Source of the DNA: Marthasterias glacialis
Lineage: Eukaryota; Echinodermata; Asteroidea; Forcipulatida; Asteriidae
Assembly: GCA_911728455.2 (NCBI GenBank)
Contig: OU452225.1
Location: 27,686,495 to 27,750,494 of the forward strand
Direction: 5' to 3'
DNA length: 64,000 nucleotides
The notes under the pieces are model-generated. The model saw only the letters and a program-made list of their open reading frames with translations. It made no database searches and was not told the origin of the DNA. The translations under genes were made by a program, and so were the position numbers. The first letter of the stretch is position 1. Every line of letters begins with the position of its first letter. Positions 14,081 to 26,074 of the stretch are shown one piece after another.

Positions 14081-14180
14081 GAGATATGGACTCGATTGTT
14101 GAATTTGTGTTTAGTCATACTTCAAGACATTTAATTTTAAATGAAAAATTAATTTCCAATAATTCCGGTATTGACAATAA

Positions 14181-15182
14181 TAAGAATAGCGGTAAAATCT
14201 ATGGTTCTTTCATGCAGTTCATGATCCTGGTCAGCCCAACCAACCACAGTTTGTCTGAATAGTGCCACTTATAAAATGTATGGTTCTTTCATTCAGTTCA
14301 AGATCCTGACTAGCCCCCAACCTACAATAGTTATAGTCTTATTAGCTGAACTTGTAAAAAATGTTTGGATCTTTATGCAGTTCATGATCCTGCTCATCCC
14401 CAACCTACCGCAGTACATGTAAGTCTTATTAACGGCACTTATAAAAAGTATGTTTCTGTCATTGAGTTCATGATCCTGCTCAGCCCCAACCTTTAGTCTT
14501 TACATTGAGTCTTCTTAGCATCACTTATTAATTGTATAGTTCTTTCATTCAGTTTGTGATCCTGCTCAACCCAGGCCAAACCCAGTTAGTCTTCTTAGCG
14601 TCACTTATAAAATGTTTGGTTCAGTCATTCGGTCCATGATACTGTTTCAAGCAGTTTATGATCCTGCTCTGCCCCAACCTACCAAAGTTAGTCTTATTAG
14701 CGACAATTCTTCAATGTATGGCTCTTTTTTCAGTTCATAATCCTGCCCATTCCAAAACCTTCCGTAGTTGGTCTTATAAGCGGCATTTATAAAAATAAAA
14801 TGTATAGTTCTGTCATTCAGTTCATGACCCTGCCAAGCCACCAAACTATGATGTTTTGTTTTATTATCCACACTAATAAAATTCCTTCATGCAGTTCGTG
14901 ATCCTGCTCGGCCCCTACCTACCACAGTTAGTCTTATTAGCCGCACTTACTAATTGTATGGTTCTTTCATACAGTTCATGATTCTGCTCAGCCCCAATCT
15001 ACCACAGTTTGTCTTATTAGCGATAATTATTTAACGTACAGTTCTTTTAGTCAGTTCTTGATCCTGCTCAGCCCCAACCTACCGTAGTTAGTCTTATTAG
15101 TGGCACTAATAAAATGTATGGTTTCGTCATTCAGGTCATGATCCTGCTCAGCTCCAACCTACCATGATTAGTCTTCTTTCCG
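14181..15182 (+). repeat. ~80 bp satellite array, block 2
   Basis: This is the same monomer and orientation as block 1. It resumes at a partial unit (AATAGCGGTAAAATC) beyond the Penelope-like element and ends mid-monomer at CGTCACTTA, where a SINE is inserted. It contains an irregular unit near 14770-14800 with a duplicated AAAATAAAATG. Confidence 0.93.
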
Positions 15183-15597
15183 TCACTTAATAATAATAAT
15201 AATACGCAGATTTTATATAGCGCTTTATCACACCCTATGGGTGTCTCAGAGCGCGCAATATTTTTTTCCTGCGAGGTATGATGAGTTACGTTTTTGAAGT
15301 ATAAGACCTGTTCCTTTACATAGCACCATGTAATGGTACACAAGGTGCTGTGGTGCAATCTGCAGCTGATCAAACCAGGAACACCGGGGCGAGCCCCTTC
15401 TGGGTTCTTTTACGTGCATTACACAACACACGGGACCAACGTCTTTACGTCCCATCCGAAGGACGAAGCAATAATGGTTAAGTGTCTTGCTTAAGGACAC
15501 AAAAGTCAGGACCGGGACTCGAACCCACACTCTGCTGATCAGAGACACCAGAGCTTGAGTCCGGTATTCTTATCCGCTCGGCCACGACACGCCACAC
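15183..15597 (-). mobile_element. tRNA-Leu-derived SINE, copy 1
   Basis: Read on the minus strand, the element starts near 15597 with a tRNA-like head: A box TGGCCGAGCGG, an ACTCAAGCTCTGG segment typical of tRNA-Leu(CAA), and B box GGTTCGAGTCC. A ~330 bp tRNA-unrelated body follows, ending in GCGCTATATAAAATCTGCG and an (ATT)n tail. It is nearly identical to the copy at 50262-50690. It lies in the satellite, and the flanks CGTCACTTA and CGCTACTTA look like a slightly diverged 9 bp target duplication. Transcription would be by Pol III from the internal boxes (known for the class). Confidence 0.85.
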
Positions 15598-18500
15598 GCT
15601 ACTTATAAAATGTATGATTCATTCCTTCAGTTCATGATCCTGACTACTCCCCAACCTACCATAGTAAGTCTTAATAGTGGAACTTATAAATTGTGTAGAT
15701 CTTTCTTGCAGTTAATTTTCCTGTCAGCCCCAACCTACCACAGTTAGTCTTTTTAGCGGAACTTATAAAATATATGGTTCTTTCATTCAGTTCATGATCC
15801 TCCCCAAATCTTTACCTACTACAGTTAGTCTTATTAGCAACACTTATAAAAATTATGGTTCCAGCAATCTGTTCATGATCCTACCCAGCCCTCAACCTAC
15901 CGTAGTTAGTCTTATTAGCGGCACTAATAAAATGTTTGGTTTTGTCATTCTCTTCATGATCCTGCTCAGCCCCAACTTTCCAGGGTTAGACTGATTAGCT
16001 ACTGTAGTTAGTCTTATTAGCGGCACTAATAAAATTTATGGTTTTGCCATTCAGTTCATCATCCTACGCATCTACAAACCTACCAATTAATGATCCTGCT
16101 CAGCCCCAACCTGGCACAGTTTGTCTTATCAGCGGCATTTATAAAATGTATGGTTCTTTTATGCAGTTCACAATCATGCTCAGCACCAACCTACAACAGT
16201 TTGTATTTTTAGCGGCACTTATAAATTGTATGGTTCTTTCACTCAAATCATGATCCTGCTCACTGCCAACCTACCACAGTTAGTCTTCTTAGCGGCAGTT
16301 ATAAAATGTATGGTTGTTTCATGCAGTTCATGATCCTGCTCAGCCCCAAACTACCACAGTTTGTCTTATTAGCGGCAGTTATCAAATGTATGTTTTTTTT
16401 CATTGAGTTGACGTTCCTGCTCAGACCCGATTATCATACTTAGTCTTCTTAGTGGCACTTAAATATATGTGGTTCTTTATTTCAGTTCATGATCCTTCTG
16501 TGCTCCAACCTACCATAGTTTGTCTTCTCAATGGCACTTATAAAATGTATCGTTCTTACATTTAGTTCATGATCCTGCAAAGCCCAAACCTACCACAGTT
16601 GATCTTTTTAGTGGCACTTATCGTATGTATGGTTCTGTTATTCAGTTTTTGATCCTGATCAACCCCCAACCAACCATGGTTAGTCTTATAAGCAGCACTT
16701 ATAATATATATGATTCTTTTATGCAGCTTATGATCCTACTCAGCCCCCAACCTAGCTCAGTTTTTTTTTTATTAGCAGCACTTATTAAATCGTTGGTTCT
16801 TTCATGCAGCTCATGAATTTGCTCACCCCCACCTACCACAGTTTGTCTTATTAGGGGCACTTAGAAAATGTATGGTTGTATTATGTAAATCCTGATCCTG
16901 CTCAGCCCCAACCTACCACAATTTGTCTTATTAGCAGCACTTATACAATTTATGGTTCTTTCATTGAGTTCATGATATTGCTGTCTCTCATAGTTATTCT
17001 TCTTAGTGGCACTTGTGAAATGTATGATTCTGTCATTCATTTCAACATCCTGCTCAGCCCATAAACTACAGTACTTGGTCTTATTATCGGCACTTATAAA
17101 ATGTATGGTATTGTCATTCAGTTCATGACAATACCCGTCCAGCTACGTACTATAGTTGGTTTTATTAGCCACACTTCTAAAATGTCTGGCTCTTTCAGTG
17201 AAATCATTATCTTGCTCAGCCCCAACCTACCCTAGTTAGTCTTATAAGCGGCACTAATAAAAAATATGGTTCTTTCATTCAGTTTATGATCCTGCTCAGC
17301 CCGAACCTATCACAGTTAGTCTTATTAGTGGCACTTATCAAATGTGTGGTTCTTTCATTCAGTTGATGAACCTGACTATCCAAAACCTACCGAAGTAGTC
17401 TTATTAGCCGAAGCTCTAAAATGTCTTTATTAGTTTGTCTTATTAGCACCACCTATAAAATGTTTGGATCTTTCATGCAGATCATAATCCTGCTCAGCCC
17501 TAACCTACTACAGTTAGTCTTATTAGCGGCATTTAGAAATCATATGTTTGTTTCATGCAGTTCAAGATCCTGCTCAGCCCAAACCTTCCTTAGTTAGTAT
17601 CCTTAGCGGCACTTATAAAACATACGGTTCTTTCATTCAGTTCATGATCTTGCCCAACCATCAACCTACATTAGTTGGTTTAATTAGCGGCACTTATAAA
17701 TAGTATGGTTCTGTCATTGAGTCATGATACTGCTCAGCCCCAACCTACCGTAGCTAGTCTTCTCAGCAGCATTTATGCAATGTATGGTTCTTTAGTTCAG
17801 TTCATAATCCTCCCCAACCCTCAACGTACCATAGTTGTTCTTATTAATGGCACTTATAAAATGTGTAGTTCTGTCATTCACTTCATGATCCTGGCTATCC
17901 CCCTACCTACCATAGTTAGTCTTCTTAGCCGCACTTATACAATGTATGGTTCTTTAATTCAGTTCATGATCCTACTCAACACCAACCTACCGTATTTTGT
18001 CTTCTTAGCCGCTCTTAAGCAATGTATGGTTATTTCATTCAGTTCATGATCCTGCTCGGCCTTAACCTACCACAGTTAGTCTTCTTATTGGTACTTGAAA
18101 AATATATGGTTCTTTCATGCAGTTCATGATGCTGCTCAACCCCAACTGACAACAGATTATCTTATTAGCGGCACTTATAAAATGTATGGTTTTTTAATTC
18201 AGGTTTGATCTTGCTCAGCCCCAACCTACCTTAGTCTCCTTAGCGGCAGTCATAAAATGTATGGTTCTGTCATTCAGTTCATGATCCTACCAAATCCTCA
18301 ACTTACCATAGTTGGTCTTATTAGCAGCACTCACAAAATGTTTGGTTCTGTCATGCATTTCGCAATCCTGCTCAGCCCCAAGCTAACGTAGCGAGTCTTA
18401 TTAGCCGCAATATATGTTTCTTTTTTTGAGTTCATGATCCTGCCCATCCCCAAAACTACCAAAGTTAGTCTAATTAGTGGCACTTATAAATTATATGGTT

Positions 18501-19002
18501 CCGTCCTGCCCAGCCACCAACCTACCATAGTTGACTTCATTAGCGCCACTTATGAAATGTATGGTTCTGTTAACCTGTTCATTTTCCCTGCCTAGCCACC
18601 AAGCTATGATATTTGGTTTTATTAGCCATTATTATGAAATGTATGATTCTGTCATGATCTTCCCCAACACTTACTCTGCCATAGTTGGTCTTATGAGTAG
18701 CACTTATAAAATGAATGGTTCTGTCATTCAGTTCATGATCCTGTTCAACTGTCAAGCTATAGTTCTGTCATTCCCTTCATCTTCCTGCTCAGCCCCTAAC
18801 CTACCATAGTTAGTCTTTTTAGCGGCATGTATAAAATGTATGGTTCTTTTATTGAGTGCATGATCCTGACTATCCCGCAACCTACCATAGTTAGTCTTTT
18901 TAGCCGCACTTACACAATGTCTGGTACTTTTATTCAGTTCATGATCCTGCTCAGCCCGAACCTAACGTAGTTAGTCTTTTAAGCCGCACTTATACAATGT
19001 AT
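15598..19002 (+). repeat. ~80 bp satellite array, block 3
   Basis: Same monomer and orientation as blocks 1 and 2. It runs from the SINE to the foldback element. Units with GTTATGAAATG and CACCAACCTATGAT-type variants, such as those near 18540-18620, are more diverged and partly truncated, as if older than block 1. No gene is seen. Confidence 0.93.
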
Positions 19003-19277
19003 CGTCAGCTCAGAACTATAAGGTCATTAACTTCCGTAATCGACAAAAGGTCGTTAAAAATTCCAAACTAAAAAATGGTAAATGCCATTTAAAAATGAAA
19101 AAAACTAATGGTTTGTCTATTCAAAAAGTAGTTAAGAATAACAGGTTAAACTACTTTTTGGATAGACAAAAATTAGTTTTTTGATTTTTAAATCCTATTT
19201 ACTGTTTTTTAGTTTGGAAATGTTAACAACCTTTTGTTGATTATGGAAGTTAATGACATTGTAGTTCTGAGCCGACG
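19003..19277. mobile_element. Foldback MITE (275 bp, near-perfect palindrome)
   Basis: The two halves are inverted copies nearly over their full length. The left end reads CGTCAGCTCAGAAC and the right end reads GTTCTGAGCCGACG. The arms meet around 19135-19150, next to ACTACTTTTTGGATAGACAA and its mirror. The element splits a satellite monomer, so the empty site is known: AATGTATGGTTC became AATGTAT-[element]-GTATGGTTC, a 4 bp GTAT duplication (18999-19002 and 19278-19281). Such a structure would extrude as a long hairpin. It has no coding capacity, so any transposase is supplied in trans (inference). I could not assign a superfamily. Confidence 0.88.
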
Positions 19278-21069
19278 GTATGGTTCTTTCATTCAGTTCG
19301 TGATCCTACTCAGTCCCAACCTACCATTGGTAGTTTTCTTAACGGTACTTATCAATCGTATGGTTCTTTCAAGCAGTTGATGATCCTGCTCAGCCCCAAC
19401 CTTCCACGGTTAGTCGTTTTAGCGGCGCTTATGAAATGTATGGTTCTGTCACTATTTTCATGATCCCTCTCAACCTTATACCTCTGTTCATGATCCCGCC
19501 TAGCCCCCACCCTACCTTAATTGGTTTTATTAGCGGCACATGTATGATACTGTCAATTAGTTCATGATCCTCTTCAACCTACCAGAGTTGGTCTTATTAG
19601 CGGCACCTATGAATTGTATGGTTCTGTCAGTCAGTTCTTCATCCTGCTCTTCCCCAACCTAACACAGCTTGTCTGATGAGCGGCGCTTATAAATGTGTGG
19701 TTCTTTAACTTAATTCATGATCCTGTTTAAACACAACCTATCAAAATAAGTCTTTAAAGTGGCACTTATAAAATGTATGGTTCTTTCATTCAGTTCATAA
19801 TCCTGCTCAGCCCTAGCCTACCACAGTTAGTCTCATTAGCGGTGCTTATCGAATGTATGGTTCTTACATTCAGTTCATGATCCTGCTCAGCCCCAAACCT
19901 ACCCCAATTAGACTTCTTTGTGTCACTTACAAAATGTTTGGTTTTGTCATTCATTCATGATGCTGCCCAGCCCCAACCTACCATAGTTAGTCTTATTAGC
20001 GGCACTTATAAAATAATTATATGGTTCCATCAATCTGTTCTTGACCCAGCCCAGCCACCAACCTATGATATTTGGTTTTATTAGCCACACTTATAAAACG
20101 TATGATTCTGTCATTCATTCCATGATCCTCCCAAACCCTCAACCTTCCTGAGTTGGTCTTATTAGTGGCACTTATAAAATGTATGGTTCTGTCATTCAAT
20201 TCATGATCCTGCCTTGCCCCCAACCTTCTATAGTTAGTCTTTAAGTGGCACGTATAAAATGTATGGTTCTTTCATTGAGTTTATGATCCTGCTCAGCCCC
20301 AACCTAACGTAGTTTGTGTTATTAGCAGCACTTAAAAAATGTATGGTTCTTTCATTGAGTTCATGATCCTGCTCAGCCCAAACTTACCATAGTTAGTCTT
20401 TTTTAGCCGCAGTTATAAAATATATGTTTCTGTCATTCACTTCATGATCCTGCTCAGCCCCTAACCTACAACAGTTGGCTTTATTAGCAGCACTTTTAAA
20501 ATGCATGGTTGTTTCATGCAGTTCATGATCCTGCTCAGCCCCTACCGAGAACAGTTGGTCTTATTACTGGCACTTATAAAATGTATGGTTCTTTCATGCA
20601 GTTCATGATCCTGCTCAGCCCAAACCTGCCATAGTAAGTCTAATTAGCGGAGCTGATAAAATGTATGGTGCTTTCGTGCATTTCATGATCCTGCTCGGCC
20701 CCAACCTACCACAGTTAGTCTGATTAGAGTAACTCATAAAATGTATGGTTTTATCATTCATTTTATGATCCTGCTCAGCCCCCTACCTACAGTTGTTGGT
20801 CTTATTAGCAGCACTTATAAAATGTATGGTTCTTTCATTCAGTTCGTGATCCTGCTCGGCCCCAAACTAGAACAGTTAGTCTCATTAGCGGCACATAACC
20901 AAATGTATGGTTCTTTCATGCAGTTCATGATCCTGCTCAGCCCCATTCTACCACAGTTTGTCTTAAATGCGGCACTTATAAAATGTATGGTTCTTTCAAA
21001 CAGTTCATGATTCTGCTCAGCCCCAACCAACCACAGTTTGCCTTATTAGCACCACTTATAAAATGTATA
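19278..21069 (+). repeat. ~80 bp satellite array, block 4 (right end of satellite)
   Basis: Same monomer and orientation as the other blocks. The last unit stops at AAATGTATA (21061-21069), exactly where the TIR of the next element starts. No satellite monomers are seen to the right of that element, so this is the array boundary. Confidence 0.93.
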
Positions 21070-23018
21070 CCGTAATTTTCGGCCCATAAGCCGCGGCTTG
21101 GTGGTTGTTTTTCGCCCTCAAAAAGTTCCATGCGGCTTATGGGCCGGGCGGCTTATACGCCGACGTGTCAGTAACGGCCAAAAATCATTGTATAAATATT
21201 AAGCAAATTATTTCAGCGTGACAAGAAAATTTGCAATGTGAGATTGAGAAACAAAACTAACCACAAAACATCAAGGCTGTAGTTTAGTTGTAACGAATGT
21301 CGTTGATATTTAACCATGGACATGATGGAGGAAGGAATAATGATCCAACCAAGACATGCAAAGCCGACCGAGCTAGAGCTACAGAAAACACACACATCTC
21401 AAGTTGGGAGACTGGGGCCCGTTCACTATACATAGTCTCCAGCCTAGCACGAGGGACGGGAGCCAGTCTAAGGAGGGATTTTATAAGATTAACAATGAGG
21501 GCGTTTGAAAACGTTTAGCCAACGTTTACCAAACACGTGCACTGTTCACCATGATAAGCAACAAGCCCATCAAACAAAAAGATACGTATTGTTGTCGGCG
21601 TTTTGTGACTACAGAGACCTGTTGCGTGCGGGAGGTACTGCACACCCATGAGCAGGCAGCCTATTGGTTGAATTAACAGCAACAAGAGGCCGATCGACCA
21701 ATTGAATGATAAATCCTTGTATTGTCCTCTAATTAAGTAGGCGGACCGTATTTGATGTTGCATTTCTTTAAAGTTTGTAGCTCCCGACTGAGGTTAGCTG
21801 GTGGCTTTTTTTAGTAGTCTCCTTTCAAAGAGGATTTATTCCAAAGATTAACGTTGATGAGTTCTGTTTAGGAAATATTATTTTTGTTTTGACGAAAAAT
21901 GCTATTCTGGGGAATTATTCCTTTCCTTTGTCAACAAATATTGTTCTACCGGGCATAGGCCTAAACCTATTTAGGAAACTTCTTCAGTCTGAGTATTGTA
22001 ATATTTCTTTTGTCAGGTTATTTTAGTTGGGGCGGAATATTTATATATTTGGGCGGGAAATATGCACAGGCATAGACATATCAAGAAAACTTCTCTATAC
22101 TAAACAATCATGTATTTCTTTTGTCAAAATATTTTATTCTGGGAAATTATTTGTTACTTTTGGAGGCAGGGTGTTTATTTTATTACATATTTGGGACGGG
22201 AAAGACGTAGTCACGTTTCATCTCTTTTTGGAAGATTTGGTAGCTCTGAAAAGAGCTGGTGGGTTTATTTGGCTGGTGTGACAAACAAAAACAAAACAGT
22301 CCTTTTCAGGGCTACCACAAAACAAAAGAGATGAGAAGCAATCACGGTCTGGTCCACATATAGGGATAGCCTTTATTGAATTAACAAAATATTCCTTAAA
22401 CTTATGAAACATTTTTGAGAAAGGAAACCATTTTCAGGGCTTCACCAAAAAACAACAAAACTGTAATTGGCAGTTGCGGTCTGTTTTAAATGTAGAAATA
22501 CACTTTATTGAACTAAAAGTCTATTCCTTAACAAGAAAACATTTTAACGACTTGATCTCAACGTCTCTAATTTCACTGTCAGTAGCGGGGGATAATGCAA
22601 ACAGGAATGGTTCCATCTGTTGCTTGGGAACTGGCCCTCCAGTTTCCATGGGGAAGTTTGGGGGAAATCCGTCAGAAGGGTGCCTGTGTTATCGGTGCTA
22701 GTATTCCTATTAAGTATCAAAGAAAAAAGAGACAGGCCGACTTTCTTTCTGGACGTTTCCATTGATTGAAAAGAAATAGAGACAGACCTACTTGCTTTCT
22801 AGGCTTTTCATTGGTTCATTGACCAGCTGTAGTCAGACAGTGACCGCAGATACGCGGCCCCCTCTGTGTCTGAAGTGCCGGCGCTTCTCTGTGAGTGCGG
22901 TGAACCTGCTGCGGCTTATGCGGCATTGCGGCTTATGGGCCGACACCTAAATCTTGTTTTGGAAATTCTTGGGCACTGCGGCTAATGGGCCGGGCGGCTT
23001 ATGGGCCGAAAATTACGG
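21070..23018. mobile_element. 1.95 kb non-autonomous TIR DNA transposon at the satellite edge
   Basis: The terminal inverted repeats are CCGTAATTTTCGGCCCATAA (21070 on) and TTATGGGCCGAAAATTACGG (to 23018), flanked by TA on both sides. Subterminal GCGGCTTATGGGCCG-type motifs recur near both ends (21110-21165 and 22910-23005). The interior has only short ORFs without recognisable transposase motifs, so the element is non-autonomous or decayed. TA flanks fit a Tc1/mariner-like or other TA-targeting transposase, but this is not proven. Left of it is satellite and right of it a CRE/ETS repeat, so the flanks do not form one continuous empty site. Confidence 0.8.
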
Positions 23019-23867
23019 TAGTAAGTTTCAAGACTGTACGTCGTTTAGTTAATGACCTATGAATCTTTTTATATGTTAATTTCAACTTCCGGTTTCGACC
23101 GGAAGTCAAGGTCAAATGGGGTCACACATTCTGTAAGACATGTAGACGGGTTAAAGTGTTTTCAGATGAAGTAATGGTTATTACTATAGCCTGTTTTTTA
23201 TTGAAATATGATTTTTTGGAAAAATGACATATTAACTTCCGGTTTCGACCGGAAGTCAAGATCAAATGGGGTCACACACTGTGTAAGATTGGTAGAGTAA
23301 TCGAAAAGCTTTCATATGGTGCAAAGATCTTGTACATGTATGTAACATATACGGTTCTTCAGATATGGATTTTTTAAATATTAAACGTTGATTTAATATA
23401 ATGACGCAATCAATGACGTCATCTTTTACGGCCAGAAGACAATGTCAAACTGGTATTATGTCTGTGCAAAAGTTTGAGCAGGCTAAACAATCTTCAAACT
23501 GACATTTAAATTTTGACAATATGATAAGCAGTTCTTGAATTATGAATTTTTGAAATTTTGAACTTCCGGTTTTGACCGGAAGTAAAGGTCAAATGAGGTC
23601 AAGTTGTGCACGACATTTGTAGAACTTTACGTGAAGTTTCAGTGGAGGAATCTTGAACGTAGCGCTTCTGGTTTTGAAGATATGAATTTTCAAATTATTT
23701 AACGTTTATTTACGGTAATGACGTCATCAATGACGTCATCATTCCAAAAAAGTTGCGGTTTCGTCTGCTCATCAAGGTCGATGTTCATGACAAGTTTCAA
23801 GTTCATACAAGCTTAACTTTTGTTTAAAATTGCCGGAGAAGGTTCAGGCAGAAGAAGAAGACGGAGA

Positions 23868-24700
23868 AACTAGACATAGAATTTTTGTTTATTACAAAAA
23901 AACGGTGTTCGGTTGAACGTTACATGATGACGTAGTTCAAAAACATTGAACATAAAAAGATGAATTTGTATACAATGTTTGGTTTTCATAGTTAAACTTG
24001 TACCACACTTTGTAACAACTCCCGTTTCTTGACAAATGTCATCATTCCAAAAAAGTGGCAGTTTCATCTACTCACTATTGCCTATGTATACAGTAAGTTT
24101 TAAGTTTGTACAAGCTTTACTTTTGTTTAAAATTGCTGGAGAAGGTTCGCAGGAAAAGAACACGAGGGGAAAAAAAAGCCGTTACAATTAGTGTCGTAGC
24201 ACCATTGATTTGAAACTTGTTACCAGAGGACGCTGTTTAATGTAATGACGTCATCAGTTTTAAACTTGAAAACGCAGAGTCCTTTACCTACTCACACACT
24301 GAAACCACTGTCCAAAGCTCGTTTTATACTGACCAAAGAACTAAAAAAGAATGGCTTTATAACAATTCTTTCCTTCAACTTCCGGTTGGAACCGCAATAC
24401 AAGGTCAAATTGGGGTCATTTCTTTGAGACATTTAAATTGTTTCCAAAAGACCTTTGCGATGATGTGTAGATTGTGAAAATCCATTGTGCACTTCAGGAG
24501 TTCTGATTTAATGACTAAACTTTGATTTATTGTAACTCAACATCTGATGACATCATCATGACGTCATTGTTTTATTTCGCGTCTTCATATTGAGGTTCAA
24601 GTATATGCACAGTTTCAAGGTTCAGTTTAATTTCCATTTTGAGTTATTTATTTGAAAATTTTGGAGGAATTAACATTATCCAATGTTCTTAAGCTATATG
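23868..24700 (+). repeat. Segmental repeat, copy A (copies at 26071-26880 and 44055-44580)
   Basis: It begins AAACTAGACATAGAATTTTT, runs through ACGGTGTTCGGTTGAACG, and continues with GCCGTTACAATTAGTGTCGT and TTGGAACCGCAATACAAGG. The copy at 26071-26880 is almost identical, base for base. The part from about 24180 onward is also found at 44055-44580 with more differences. The copies at 24 and 26 kb are about 2.2 kb apart and in the same orientation, so they are a recent tandem duplication. Confidence 0.85.
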
Positions 24701-26036
24701 AATACTTCAATTATAAGAAATGCTATGTTGATAATGTCCTTTACTTATACAAACAATATATTGTTTAATTCTGCTAAGACATATTACATGTATATAATAT
24801 TATTCTTATCTGGTATTATTTAACAGTTTAGATGCAATTTGAAGTTTGAAATATCTGTTTTTGTTCGTTCCACATATTATTTCAATAAAAACATTGAACA
24901 ATAAAGAATAATTGTTATACAATGTGTCGTGAATTTATTGTTTCTTCCCACAAATGCAATAATGTTTGTTTGACATTGGCATCAGGTTTTATTTTGTGTT
25001 TTTGTTTTGCACCTAATGAAAGCCCTTTAAAATGTTCGCTTATCTGGCAAAGGATGTTATGCATTACATATTTCAGAATCCCATTGAAATGTTTTAGAAA
25101 AGTGTGCCAAAATGCGATCGTTAATGCAAAGCCACTCCGGATTTATAGGTTTAGTTTTTTTAACTGAAAATCTTATGTTACAATAAAAAAGCCGGTTCTA
25201 AACGAAAGCAAGGTCAAACACTAACAAAATCATTTTGTCGTGGAAAAGACCATGAAAACAGCCTATTGGTAGCATTTGCGGTTCTCAAGATATATATTTT
25301 CTCGCTATTTCATGTAATGACGTCATCAATGACGTCATCAATGACGTCATAAGTCCAAAAAGTGGTGGTTTTGGTGCGAGACGTTATTACTCAACTATTG
25401 CGATTTTCCGCTCTGCACATAGCGCTCAATGTTTCTAAAATCTTCATTCCCAACACCGCCCTCTTTCGTTGAACCAAAGAGAGCGCCGTTGGGTATTCCC
25501 CCACAAATTCGCGCCATACGAGTTTTACAAATTTTAAACTTTGATTCATTGTAATTTAATGCCCGATGACGTCATTATGACGTAGTTAGACCTGTGGTGT
25601 CTTGATACCAAGGTTTACCTTTCTGTTGAGTTTCAACGTTCAAATCAATCTCAATCTTGAGTTATTCCGTAGATAAGCTTAAAAGTTGTTTTTTGATGAA
25701 AAAACACGGAAGCGAACTTTGACCCAGGGTAACGACCTGGAAGTTAAGGTCGTATGATTTTGGCGTTAACTTTTCAAATGCTGTCCAAGTCTTTATCTAT
25801 TTGATGCCTAAGTATGAACATCATAGCTTGTATATTCGTTGAGATACAGCAACAAGCAAATGGTCATTTTTCAACATTAAAAACCTTGTCATGACGTCAT
25901 CAATGACGTCATCATTCCAAAAAAGTGGCGGTTTCATCTACTCACTATTGCCTATGTACACAGTAAGTTTTAAATTTGTACAAGCTTTACTTTTGTTTAA
26001 AATTGCTGGAGAAGGTTCGCAGGGAAATAAGAACAC

Positions 26037-26040
26037 GAGG

Positions 26041-26072
<32 letters not shown>
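26037..26072 (+). repeat. Poly-A tract in a CRE/ETS unit
   Basis: A run of more than 30 A follows GAACACGAGG. Similar A runs follow the same motif near 29195-29220 and 30895-30922, so the tract is part of the repeat's 3' end and not a random event. It makes a spurious lysine-rich ORF. Confidence 0.9.

Positions 26073-26074
<2 letters not shown>

Larger units (their letters stand above)
9891..14180 (-). mobile_element. Decayed Penelope-like retroelement interrupting the satellite
   Basis: This block separates two satellite arrays. It carries, in order on the minus strand, the pieces of a Penelope-like reverse transcriptase: N-terminal region (about 14080-13370), finger region with an LPKIHK motif (about 12394-12222), palm with YRDD (about 11458-10850) and a thumb/linker region (10849-10454). 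The pieces are separated by a TIR element (11461-12217) and a CRE/ETS-type repeat block (12395-13369). Several stops and frameshifts lie between them, so the element is dead. The part below 10454, where the family usually has a GIY-YIG endonuclease, keeps no clear domain. Satellite resumes at both ends, so the element, or an ancestor of it, inserted into the array. Confidence 0.75.

Noticed and set aside
1-21069. Regularly spaced repeats as a possible CRISPR-like array
   Set aside because: The whole 80 bp unit is repeated with no unique spacers, and the window is eukaryotic.
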